From Halomonas sp. GD1P12 (GTDB lineage Bacteria > Pseudomonadota > Gammaproteobacteria > Pseudomonadales > Halomonadaceae): 64,000 nt of DNA. The notes below the pieces were generated by a model, which was not told where the DNA came from, ran no database searches, and saw only the letters and a program-made list of their open reading frames with translations. The translations under genes were made by a program, and so were the position numbers. Below are positions 42,120-49,690 of this stretch, one piece after another. Each line of letters opens with the position of its first letter. Position 1 is the first letter of the stretch. The stretch is from assembly GCF_025725645.1 (NCBI RefSeq), contig NZ_CP107007.1:310001-374000 (forward strand), given 5' to 3'.

Positions 42120-43481
42120 ATGACGGATCTTTCGACCGGCGCTTCGCCGCTGAGCGCGGAGGCTGAGAGCCCGAGCGCCAAGCTCAACCACCACTACTGG
42201 ATGCCCTACAGCGGCAACCGCGATTTTCGCGCGAACCCGCGGGTCATCACCGGGGCCGAGGGGCGCTATTACATCGACGACCAGGGCCGCAAGCTTTTCG
42301 ATTCGCTCTCCGGGCTCTGGACCTGCGGCGCCGGGCACAACCGCGAGGAGATCCAGAAGGCGGTTTCAAAACAGCTCGGCACGCTCGATTTCGCGCCGGG
42401 CTTTCAGATCGGCCACCCCCTGGCCTTCGAACTCGCCGAGAAGATCGCAAGCCTCACGCCCCAGGGGCTCGATCATGTGTTTTTCACCAACTCCGGGTCG
42501 GACGCGGCGGACACCTCGATCAAGATGGCCAAGGCCTACTGGCGCTTGAAAGGCAGGCCCGAGAAGACGCGCCTGATCGGCCGCGCCAAGGGGTATCACG
42601 GCGTCAATATCGGCGGCACGAGCCTGGGCGGCATCGGCGGTAACCGTAAGCACTACGGGCAGTTGATGGACGTGACCCATTTGCCGCACACGCTGCAGGC
42701 AGGGCACGCGTTTACTCGCGGCCAGGCGGAGACCGGCGCTGAGCTTGCCGACGCGCTGCTCGACCAGATCGCCCTGCACGACGCTTCGAACATTGCTGCG
42801 GTAATCGTCGAGCCGATGTCCGGCTCCGCCGGCGTCATCGTGCCGCCAAAAGGGTACCTGGACCGGCTCCGCCAGATTTGCACCGAGCACGATATCCTCT
42901 TGATCTTCGATGAAGTAATCACCGCCTTCGGGCGCAGCGGCGCGCGTACCGGCGCCGAGGCGTTTGGCGTCACGCCGGACATCATGAACGTGGCCAAGCA
43001 GGTGACCAACGGCGCGGTGCCCATGGGGGCGGTGATCGCAAGCAGCGAGATCTTCGATACCTTCATGCACGGCGGTGGCCCGGCTCATGCCATCGAGTTC
43101 CCTCACGGCTACACCTACAGTGCCCACCCGGTAGCCTGCGCGGCGGGGCTGGCCTCGCTCGAAATGCTCGAGCGCGAGGACTTCCCCGCTCAGGTGCGCG
43201 GAATCGCCGCTGCCTTCGAGGAAAAACTGCACGCGCTGAAGGGCCGGCCTCATGTGGTGGATATTCGCAACTACGGGCTCGCCGGGGCCATTCAGCTCGC
43301 CCCACGCGCGGGCGACCCGACCATTCGCCCGCGCGACGCCCACCTGGCGCTGTGGGAGGCGGGCTTCTACGTACGCTTTGGCGGCGACACGCTGCAGTTC
43401 GGTCCGCCTTTCGGCACCACCGAGGCCGAACTCGAGCGGCTCTTTGACGCCGTCGCCACCACCCTGGACGCTCTGGCTTAA
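42120..43481 (+). CDS. Beta-alanine (omega-amino acid):pyruvate aminotransferase
   Basis: The 453-residue class-III PLP aminotransferase starts LNHHYWMPYSGNRDFRANPR and has VFFTNSGSDAADTSIKMAKAYW, LIFDEVITAFGRSGARTGAEAFGV and VAKQVTNGAVPMGAV, whose Lys binds PLP. These match omega-amino acid:pyruvate transaminases, which turn beta-alanine into malonate semialdehyde. The next gene, 18 bases downstream, oxidises that product. GGAG nine bases upstream supports ATG 42120. Taurine or 3-aminoisobutyrate are alternative substrates. Confidence 0.92.
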   Translation: MTDLSTGASPLSAEAESPSAKLNHHYWMPYSGNRDFRANPRVITGAEGRYYIDDQGRKLFDSLSGLWTCGAGHNREEIQKAVSKQLGTLDFAPGFQIGHPLAFELAEKIASLTPQGLDHVFFTNSGSDAADTSIKMAKAYWRLKGRPEKTRLIGRAKGYHGVNIGGTSLGGIGGNRKHYGQLMDVTHLPHTLQAGHAFTRGQAETGAELADALLDQIALHDASNIAAVIVEPMSGSAGVIVPPKGYLDRLRQICTEHDILLIFDEVITAFGRSGARTGAEAFGVTPDIMNVAKQVTNGAVPMGAVIASSEIFDTFMHGGGPAHAIEFPHGYTYSAHPVACAAGLASLEMLEREDFPAQVRGIAAAFEEKLHALKGRPHVVDIRNYGLAGAIQLAPRAGDPTIRPRDAHLALWEAGFYVRFGGDTLQFGPPFGTTEAELERLFDAVATTLDALA

Positions 43482-43499
43482 CCAATTGGAGAACACACG

Positions 43500-44996
43500 A
43501 TGGATCTAGTGGCCCACCTGATCAACGGCGAATCCGTTCAAAGCGCGACGACGCTCGACGTCACCAACCCCTCCACCGGCGAGGTGATTCGCCAAGTAGC
43601 GGAGGGTCGCCGCGAGGACGTCGAGCGCGCCATTGCCGCCGCCCAGGCGGCGTTTCCCGCCTGGCGCGATACGCCGCCGGCCAAGCGCGCCCAGGTCATG
43701 TACCGCTTCAAGCAGCTTCTGGAAGACGATGCCGAGCGCTTGGTGAGGCTTGTCAGCGAGGAGCACGGCAAGACGCCGGAAGACGCGCTGGGCGAGCTCA
43801 AGCGCGGCATCGAGAACGTCGAGTACGCCTGCGGCGTGCCGGAGCTTCTGAAGGGCGAGTACTCCCACAACGTGGGCCCGGGGATCGATGCGTGGTCGAA
43901 CTTTCAGCCGCTCGGCGTGGTGGCGGGTATTACGCCGTTCAACTTCCCCGCCATGGTGCCGCTGTGGATGTATCCCATGGCGATCGCCTGCGGTAATACC
44001 TTCGTGCTCAAGCCGTCGGAAAAGGACCCGAGCGCGGCGCACGCCGTGGCGGCGCTGCTGAAGGAGGCTGGGCTTCCGGACGGCGTGATGAACGTGGTGC
44101 ACGGCGGGCGCGAAGCGGTCGAAACGCTGCTCGACGCCAAGGCGGTCAAGGCGATCTCGTTTGTAGGCTCCACCCCCGTGGCCGAAGCAATCTACAGCCG
44201 CGGCACGGCGAACGGCAAGCGCGTCCAGGCACTGGGCGGGGCCAAGAACCACGCGGTAGTGTTGCCGGATGCGGACCTTGAAAACGCCGCCAACACGCTG
44301 ATGGGCGCGGCGTTTGGTAGCTGCGGCGAGCGCTGCATGGCGATCTCGGTGGCGGTGTGCGTGGGCGATGAAACCGCCGACCGGCTGGTCGAGACGATGC
44401 TGCCCAAGATTCGTGATCTCAAGGTCGGCCCCGGCACCGATAAGGGCCTGGACATGGGCCCGCTGGTCACCGCCGAGCACCGTGACAAGGTGCTGAGCTA
44501 CATCGCAGACGGCGTCAACGCCGGCGCCCGGCTTACCGCCGACGGTCGCGAGCTGTCAGTAAAAGGCCATGAAAACGGCTACTTCGTCGATGGCTGCCTG
44601 TTCGATCATGTCACCGCCGATATGCGCATCTACCGGGAAGAGATCTTCGGCCCGGTGCTGTGCGTGGTGCGCGTGGGAAGCCTGGACGATGCCATGGCGC
44701 TGATCAACGACCACGAGTACGGCAACGGCACGTGCCTGTTCACCCGCGACGGCGAGGCCGCCCGGCGCTTCACCGACGGCATCGAGGTCGGCATGGTCGG
44801 TGTCAACGTGCCGCTGCCGGTACCGGTGGCCTACCACAGCTTCGGCGGCTGGAAGCGCTCGCTGTTCGGCGACCTGCACGCCTATGGGCCGGATTCCGTG
44901 CGCTTCTACACCCGGCGCAAGGCGGTTTCCCAACGCTGGCCCTCGGTGTCCGAGGCGACCCGCGCCGAGTTCTCCTTCCCCGCCAACCAGAGTTGA
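43500..44996 (+). CDS. mmsA: CoA-acylating methylmalonate/malonate-semialdehyde dehydrogenase
   Basis: The 498-residue protein is a paralogue of the iolA product at 5861. It shares GITPFNFPAMVPLWMYP, the catalytic GSCGERCMAIS and FGGWKRSLFGDLHAYGPDSVRFYT (read in parts). It would convert malonate semialdehyde from beta-alanine to acetyl-CoA, or methylmalonate semialdehyde from valine or thymine to propionyl-CoA. TTGGAGA lies upstream of ATG 43500, and a terminator closes the two-gene operon at 45025. Confidence 0.93.
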   Translation: MDLVAHLINGESVQSATTLDVTNPSTGEVIRQVAEGRREDVERAIAAAQAAFPAWRDTPPAKRAQVMYRFKQLLEDDAERLVRLVSEEHGKTPEDALGELKRGIENVEYACGVPELLKGEYSHNVGPGIDAWSNFQPLGVVAGITPFNFPAMVPLWMYPMAIACGNTFVLKPSEKDPSAAHAVAALLKEAGLPDGVMNVVHGGREAVETLLDAKAVKAISFVGSTPVAEAIYSRGTANGKRVQALGGAKNHAVVLPDADLENAANTLMGAAFGSCGERCMAISVAVCVGDETADRLVETMLPKIRDLKVGPGTDKGLDMGPLVTAEHRDKVLSYIADGVNAGARLTADGRELSVKGHENGYFVDGCLFDHVTADMRIYREEIFGPVLCVVRVGSLDDAMALINDHEYGNGTCLFTRDGEAARRFTDGIEVGMVGVNVPLPVPVAYHSFGGWKRSLFGDLHAYGPDSVRFYTRRKAVSQRWPSVSEATRAEFSFPANQS

Positions 44997-45024
44997 CGTC
45001 CTCCTCCAACCAGGACATCGTCTC

Positions 45025-45052
45025 AGCACCGCCTTCGGGCGGTGCTTTTTTT
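45025..45052 (+). terminator. Intrinsic terminator after mmsA
   Basis: AGCACCGCC (45025-45033) and GGCGGTGCT (45038-45046) form a perfect stem with a TTCG loop, followed by TTTTTT. Confidence 0.95.
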
Positions 45053-45131
45053 GGCCGTGTTAAAGCGCACCGAGCGCAAAACCATAGGTCATTAACGAAA
45101 ATTCTAGCCAGTACAAGCTGAAAATCCGCTC

Positions 45132-45163
45132 AAATGGCGTAAAATGATTATAAAGCGCCATTT
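45132..45163. promoter_or_regulatory. Candidate operator/promoter of the toxin-antitoxin operon
   Basis: AAATGGCG (45132-45139) and CGCCATTT (45156-45163) form an exact inverted repeat with a 16-base AT-rich spacer containing -10-like sequence (ATTATAAA). It ends 17 bases before the antitoxin start. Autoregulation by the antitoxin at such a palindrome is usual for this kind of system; here it is inferred. Confidence 0.6.
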
Positions 45164-45180
45164 TTAGGAAGGAGGGTTGC

Positions 45181-45582
45181 ATGGCTATCACCACAATGTC
45201 CGTCGAAGAACGCCGCAATATGAGTGCGTCGGTCATGCGTACCTATCCCAATATTGTCAGGGATTGGCAGCTCAAGGAGCATGACGCCGCACTGTTGCTG
45301 GGCGTGCCTGACGCGACCTATCGCCGCTGGAAGCAGGCGCCCGATAAGGCGCGTCTGGATCAGAGCCAGATGGAACGAATGTCCTTGATTCTGGGGATCT
45401 ACAAAGCGCTACAGATTTTATTGCCGCGTAGTGACGCCGCTGATACCTGGCTGCGCCGTGCTAACCAGAACCCGCTTTTCTCCGGCCAGCCGCCGCTGGA
45501 TCGACTGCGCAGCGGCCTGGTGTCCGATCTTTATGTGGTCCGACAGCACCTCGACGGTGCACGAGGCGCGGGGCACGCATGA
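45181..45582 (+). CDS. Xre/MbcA/ParS-type antitoxin (DUF2384)
   Basis: The 133-residue protein has an N-terminal helix-turn-helix (KEHDAALLLGVPDATYRRWKQ, read in parts, about residues 37-58) and a C-terminal DUF2384 toxin-binding region ending WLRRANQNPLFSGQPPLDRL and VRQHLDGARG. This two-domain form neutralises RES toxins by covering their NAD pocket with the C-terminal tail. GGAGGG precedes ATG 45181. The stop overlaps the toxin start in ATGA at 45579-45582, and an inverted repeat upstream is the likely autoregulatory site. Confidence 0.9.
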   Translation: MAITTMSVEERRNMSASVMRTYPNIVRDWQLKEHDAALLLGVPDATYRRWKQAPDKARLDQSQMERMSLILGIYKALQILLPRSDAADTWLRRANQNPLFSGQPPLDRLRSGLVSDLYVVRQHLDGARGAGHA

Positions 45583-46256
45583 GTTTTACCCGTACGGCCC
45601 TGCAGTGGCGGCCCAGTTACCGGGTGGTGCCTTCACGGTTTCCGCCCATCGATTTGTTCGAACGGGTGGCCGAGCCGGACGACTGGTCACTGCTGAACCA
45701 GTTGGAGGGAGAAACGTCCGCTCGACTGAGAGAGGAAGCCGGCGCGATTCATATGGTGCCGGCATCGGATCGACGCTACGGCCCGGGATGGACGCCCATC
45801 ATGGCGGCTTTCTGCCACTTCAGCGGTCAAGGATCACGTTTTAGCAACGGAAGCTTCGGCGTCTATTACTGCGCCCGAACCGAAGCCACGGCGATTGCCG
45901 AGACGCGCTATCACATGGAACGGTTCATGAAGGACTCCAATGAGCCCCCAATGCAGCTGCAGCAGCGCGTCTACCTGTCCGATCTTCAGGGCGAACTTTT
46001 TGATCTGCGCGATAACCCGGAAGCCGCGCCCCTGTTGAATCCCGAAAGCTGGCAAGCAGGACAGGCGTTTGGTTTGCGTCTTCGAGAAGACGGCGCCGAC
46101 GGCATCGTATATCCCAGCGTGAGAGAGACGGGCGGTGAATGCGCCGCGGTGTTGCGACCGCCCGTCATGTCGGCCACTCGACAGGGACGCCACTTGGGGT
46201 ACGAGTGGGACGGCGAGCGGATTCGTCATGTGCTGGAATTGACGTGGGTGAATTGA
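45579..46256 (+). CDS. RES-domain toxin, NAD+ phosphorylase/glycohydrolase type
   Basis: The 225-residue protein has a RES fold: an Arg in WRPSYRVVPSRFPP, a Tyr-Glu pair in GVYYCARTEATAIAETRYH and a Ser in ADGIVYPSVRETGGECAAV. RES toxins such as MbcT and ParT degrade NAD+ or modify proteins with ADP-ribose. It follows its antitoxin with a four-base overlap, so the pair is co-translated. It stands between the beta-alanine operon and a RutR-like regulator. Whether it acts in phage defence or only as a plasmid-like addiction module cannot be told. Confidence 0.9.
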   Translation: MSFTRTALQWRPSYRVVPSRFPPIDLFERVAEPDDWSLLNQLEGETSARLREEAGAIHMVPASDRRYGPGWTPIMAAFCHFSGQGSRFSNGSFGVYYCARTEATAIAETRYHMERFMKDSNEPPMQLQQRVYLSDLQGELFDLRDNPEAAPLLNPESWQAGQAFGLRLREDGADGIVYPSVRETGGECAAVLRPPVMSATRQGRHLGYEWDGERIRHVLELTWVN

Positions 46257-46344
46257 AAAATCAACATCTTGTTTTGAACCTGCCGGGGCTGCGAACAGCG
46301 CCCAGGCGTTTTTCACCGTTTCGTGTCAGAGGGCAGAGCCGCGC

Positions 46345-46965
46345 GTGCCAAGAACCCAGGAAGAGATTCGTCAGACCAACGTAAAGAACATCCTTCAGGC
46401 CGCCGAGCGCTTGTTTGCCGAAAAAGGCTACGCCGGTGCCTCGATGGGTGAAATCGCCGCGCTAGCCGGGCTGCCCAAATCCAACGTGCACTACTACTTT
46501 TCGACCAAAAAGGCGCTCTACCAGGAAGTGCTGCTGGCGCTGCTGGAGCTCTGGAAGCAGGATGCGCTGTGCTTCGAGCTCTATGACGACCCCCGCGTGG
46601 TGCTTTCCACCTACATTCGCGCCAAGATGAACCACTCGCGCTACCGCGCCCACGGCTCAAAAATATGGGCCATGGAGGTCATGCAGGGCGCGCCCATTCT
46701 CGGTAAGCGCCTGCGCGAGAACCTCTTCGATTGGGCCAAGCTGAAAGAGGCCAGGATCAGCGAGTGGGTGAAAACGAAGCAAATCGCCCCGGTGGAGCCG
46801 TCGCATCTGCTTTACATGATCTGGGCCTCGACCCAGCACTACGCCGATTTCGACTACCAGATCGGCCTGCTCAACGGCGACCAGCCGCTCGATGACCTGC
46901 AGTTCGAAAAGGCGGTACAGACGGTCACCTCGGTGATTTTGCGCGGGATTGGGTTGACGAGCTGA
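46345..46965 (+). CDS. TetR-family regulator, RutR-like
   Basis: The 206-residue regulator has an N-terminal TetR helix-turn-helix (GASMGEIAALAGLPKSNVHYYF) and a C-terminal TetR_C_3-type ligand domain with LLYMIWASTQHYADF, nearly the same as in E. coli RutR, the uracil/thymine sensor for pyrimidine breakdown. Its position near the ureidopropionase/beta-alanine genes and the hydantoinase operon agrees with a pyrimidine-related role. The start is GTG 46345 with a weak GAGGG upstream. No TTGACCA-type RutR box was found by eye in the nearby promoters. Confidence 0.82.
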   Translation: MPRTQEEIRQTNVKNILQAAERLFAEKGYAGASMGEIAALAGLPKSNVHYYFSTKKALYQEVLLALLELWKQDALCFELYDDPRVVLSTYIRAKMNHSRYRAHGSKIWAMEVMQGAPILGKRLRENLFDWAKLKEARISEWVKTKQIAPVEPSHLLYMIWASTQHYADFDYQIGLLNGDQPLDDLQFEKAVQTVTSVILRGIGLTS

Positions 46966-47205
46966 GCCACTCGAATCAAAAGAAGGTGATCGGCATACAC
47001 GACGAAGGTATGGCATTCATGGAGGGTCAACAGGCTAACCCTTGAATCTTATAATTGAGAAAAACGCTATCATTAATGTCTGTAAGCTGTTTATTGTTAT
47101 AGGTAAAAATAAAAGATTAGAACAACGGTGTCGGTGATGACTTTTCCAGGGTTCGCTAAAACATGGATTGAATAGCGGCCAGTATTGCTAATAGAGGAAT
47201 AACGA

Positions 47206-47871
47206 GTGTTTCTAGCATTGAACGATAGCGAGCATGGCGAGCGAGCCGAAAAGGGAGGGCTATCCAGCGTGGCCTATGAAGCTATCATGCGCATGATTCT
47301 CGCGCGCGAACTCTCGGGTGGCGATATCATCCAGGAAAGGCGCTTGGCGGATGAATTGGATATGTCACGTACGCCTGTACGCGAGGCTTTACGACGACTG
47401 GAAGCGGAAGGATGGCTGGTAAGGCTAAATGCGCGCACGATTGGCGTTAAAAAGATCGCTATCAATGAATATGTTGCAGCGCTGCAGGTTAGAGAGCTAT
47501 TGGAACCCGAAGCAGCGTCCCTGGCGGCGACCAAATGCGGTACACCCATGATCAACGAGTGGGCGAAAAAGCTCGATGCTATCAGGTACTCGAAACAGGC
47601 CGGCCTCAAGCAGCAATGGGAGTTCGACCAAACACTTCACATGGGAATTGCGCAGGCAACGGGCAACGAGGTGTTGTTCAAAATCATATCGGAACTCAGG
47701 AAAACGACGCAGATTTTCGAGAACCAGACCCTGCCCGCTCGTTCTTTTCCTGGCTACGATGCTCACTTGGCGATCATTGAGGCCATCGTGACGGGTGATT
47801 CTGATAAAGCACGACAAGCGATGCGGCTCCATTTGCGTGAAACCAGGAAGAATATATTCGAAGCAATCTAA
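47206..47871 (+). CDS. GntR-family regulator, FCD subgroup
   Basis: The 221-residue protein has an N-terminal winged helix (LADELDMSRTPVREALRRLEAEGWL, read in parts) and an FCD domain with ELLEPEAASLAA, WEFDQTLHMGIAQATGNEVL and AIVTGDSDKARQAMRLHL, including the metal-binding Asp and His. The start is GTG 47206 with AGAGGA upstream. It is directly upstream of and co-oriented with the TRAP operon, whose promoter carries a GntR-style palindrome between -35 and -10, so it is probably the operon repressor. Confidence 0.88.
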   Translation: MFLALNDSEHGERAEKGGLSSVAYEAIMRMILARELSGGDIIQERRLADELDMSRTPVREALRRLEAEGWLVRLNARTIGVKKIAINEYVAALQVRELLEPEAASLAATKCGTPMINEWAKKLDAIRYSKQAGLKQQWEFDQTLHMGIAQATGNEVLFKIISELRKTTQIFENQTLPARSFPGYDAHLAIIEAIVTGDSDKARQAMRLHLRETRKNIFEAI

Positions 47872-48073
47872 TTTTAATTTATCATTAAGGCTCGAATTTG
47901 GTGCGTTATACTTTTGGTTAGTAAGCCGCTGAGCTACCCAATTCAAAGCCTTGTAAGACTAAGTAACTTTCTGATCGTTAACTAAACGTGCTTGTGCACA
48001 AAATCTGTGCAAATTAATTTTGAAGGCCACTTTTTGATGCAAGAGAGTGAGTGTCTCTTGTGATAAGAGATAG

Positions 48074-48103
48074 TTGACAGCTGGTATACCACTGGTCTAC
48101 AAA
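48074..48103 (+). promoter_or_regulatory. TRAP-operon promoter with GntR-type operator in the spacer
   Basis: A consensus -35 TTGACA lies at 48074-48079 and a plausible -10 TACAAA at 48098-48103 (18-base spacer). The spacer contains the perfect palindrome TGGTATACCA (48082-48091), followed by a second, imperfect copy of the same half, TGGTCTACAA. GntR/FCD regulators often bind TNGTATACNA-like sites, so a repressor here would block RNA polymerase directly. Confidence 0.65.
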
Positions 48104-48131
48104 TACATAATAACTTCAAACAGGAACAACT

Positions 48132-49103
48132 ATGAAAAACTCTATGGCGTTTGGAATTGCTTTGTTTACTGCGACTTGCTCAACGTTTTCTTGGGCTGAA
48201 ACATTGACACTAACGGCGGGTCATTCGGCCAACCTCAGTGAGCCCTATCAGAAAGGGTTGGAGAAGTTCGCCGAGGTTGTCGAGCGAGAAACCAATGGTG
48301 AAGTCACGGTGCAAATATTCCCCAATAACCAGTTGGGTAATGAGCGTGAAATGATTGAAGGTGTTCTCATGAACACGCTTGATATCGCTGTACCCACCAA
48401 TGGTGTGCTGACTAACTTCGTCTCTGAGCTTTCGCTTTTCGATCTGCCTTTCCTGTTTGACGACCGTCAGCATATGTATGAGGTATTGGACGGTGAAGTA
48501 GGGAACCGTTTGGCTTCATCGATGCAGGAAAATGGCTTTCGTCTACTGGGTTTTTATGAGGCAGGTGTTCGCCATATCGTGACCCAGGCGCCGGTCAATA
48601 GCATCGAAGATCTGGACCGCCAGAGTATTCGGACCATGCAGATTCCGGCACATGTGGCCGCATTCAACGAGTTCGGTGCCAATGCGACGCCACTTGCCTA
48701 TAGCGAACTCTATGCCGCACTGGAATCGGGCGTAGTAGATGGCGCCGAGGCGGCGTTTACCAACTATCAGGCTCAGCGCTTTTATGAAGTGGCGCCGTAT
48801 CTTGCTGAAGTGAGCTGGACAACACTAGTGGCGGATCTTGTAATGTCTGAGCAGCGTTTCCAGAGTTTGCCCGAAAACGTACAGCAAGCCTTGTTGGTAG
48901 CTGGTCAAGAGTCTGCAGAGTACGAGCGCCAGGTATATGCAGACATGGACGCACGTATTCGCGAGGAGCTTTTGAGTGCGGGTGTCGAGTTCACGCAGCC
49001 CGACTTGGCACCTTTTCGCGAGAGATCTCAAGCGGTCTATGACGAGTTTGTCGATACGGACCAAAAACAAGAACTCCTGGATGAGATCGAGCAATTACGT
49101 TAA
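48132..49103 (+). CDS. dctP: TRAP transporter substrate-binding protein
   Basis: The 323-residue precursor has a signal peptide ending near SWA-ET, so it is periplasmic. The mature protein follows DctP: TLTAGHSANLSEPYQKGLEKFAEVV, IFPNNQLGNEREMIEGV, and DRQSIRTMQIPAHVAAFNEFGANATPLAYSELYAALESGVVDGAE (read in parts), whose Arg binds the substrate carboxylate. The ligand is therefore probably a carboxylic acid. It is the first gene of the operon; a strong hairpin follows between it and dctQ. Confidence 0.93.
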   Translation: MKNSMAFGIALFTATCSTFSWAETLTLTAGHSANLSEPYQKGLEKFAEVVERETNGEVTVQIFPNNQLGNEREMIEGVLMNTLDIAVPTNGVLTNFVSELSLFDLPFLFDDRQHMYEVLDGEVGNRLASSMQENGFRLLGFYEAGVRHIVTQAPVNSIEDLDRQSIRTMQIPAHVAAFNEFGANATPLAYSELYAALESGVVDGAEAAFTNYQAQRFYEVAPYLAEVSWTTLVADLVMSEQRFQSLPENVQQALLVAGQESAEYERQVYADMDARIREELLSAGVEFTQPDLAPFRERSQAVYDEFVDTDQKQELLDEIEQLR

Positions 49104-49110
49104 CCCATAA

Positions 49111-49141
49111 AGGGCTATTCATGATTCGTTTGAATAGCCCT
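49111..49141 (+). repeat. 11-bp perfect hairpin between dctP and dctQ
   Basis: AGGGCTATTCA (49111-49121) and TGAATAGCCCT (49131-49141) are exact complements around a nine-base loop. The ATG at 49121 lies inside the stem, so it is a poor start. Such intercistronic hairpins raise the level of the binding-protein mRNA over the permease mRNA. That role is inferred. Confidence 0.8.
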
Positions 49142-49159
49142 GCGTATCGGGAATTAATT

Positions 49160-49690
49160 ATGCCTCCCTTAATGCAATGGGCAGAGCGTCTGCTCCAGTG
49201 TGTCCGGCTATTGATATCGGCGTGTGTCATCGTTTTATTTGCCTACATGGTCATTGCGATCTTAACGCTCGTGGCGGGCCGATATATTTTCGACTTTTCC
49301 ATCGCAGGCGCGGCGGAATCGGCTACCTTCGCTCAGATATGGGTCATCTTTTTGGCCGCCGGACTGGCCATGCGTGAAAGGCTTCACATCGGCGTCGATA
49401 TTTTATATGAAGCCCTGCCGGACATTCTCAAGCGCGTTACGGCGCTATTGATACTGGTGCTGGGAAGTTGGTTCTTGTGGTTAGCCATTTTGGGTAGTCA
49501 GCGGCTATTGCAAATCGGCCAGATGCAAACTTCTTCGGCATTGGGGATCCCCATGTGGATTCCCTATCTCTCTCTGCCTGTAGGGCTAGGCTATTTCTTC
49601 CTCGAGTTCTTGATCGCCTACTTAAAGAAAATTTTCTTCAAGACACCGATCGATAACGCAGGGAAAGATAAAAAGGGCGCCACGTCATGA
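49160..49690 (+). CDS. dctQ: TRAP transporter small permease
   Basis: The 176-residue membrane protein has four hydrophobic segments and the DctQ pattern (LTLVAGRYIFDFSIAGAAESATFAQIWVIFLAAGLAMRERLHIGVD, read in parts). It bridges the binding protein and the large permease. ATG 49160 is chosen because CGGGAA lies eight bases upstream, whereas ATG 49121 sits in a hairpin without a ribosome binding site. The stop overlaps the dctM start by four bases. Confidence 0.9.
   Translation: MPPLMQWAERLLQCVRLLISACVIVLFAYMVIAILTLVAGRYIFDFSIAGAAESATFAQIWVIFLAAGLAMRERLHIGVDILYEALPDILKRVTALLILVLGSWFLWLAILGSQRLLQIGQMQTSSALGIPMWIPYLSLPVGLGYFFLEFLIAYLKKIFFKTPIDNAGKDKKGATS

Noticed and set aside
42366..43496. 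Long minus-strand open frame opposite the aminotransferase gene
   Set aside because: It is a GC-driven shadow; the plus-strand frame has a full PLP aminotransferase.
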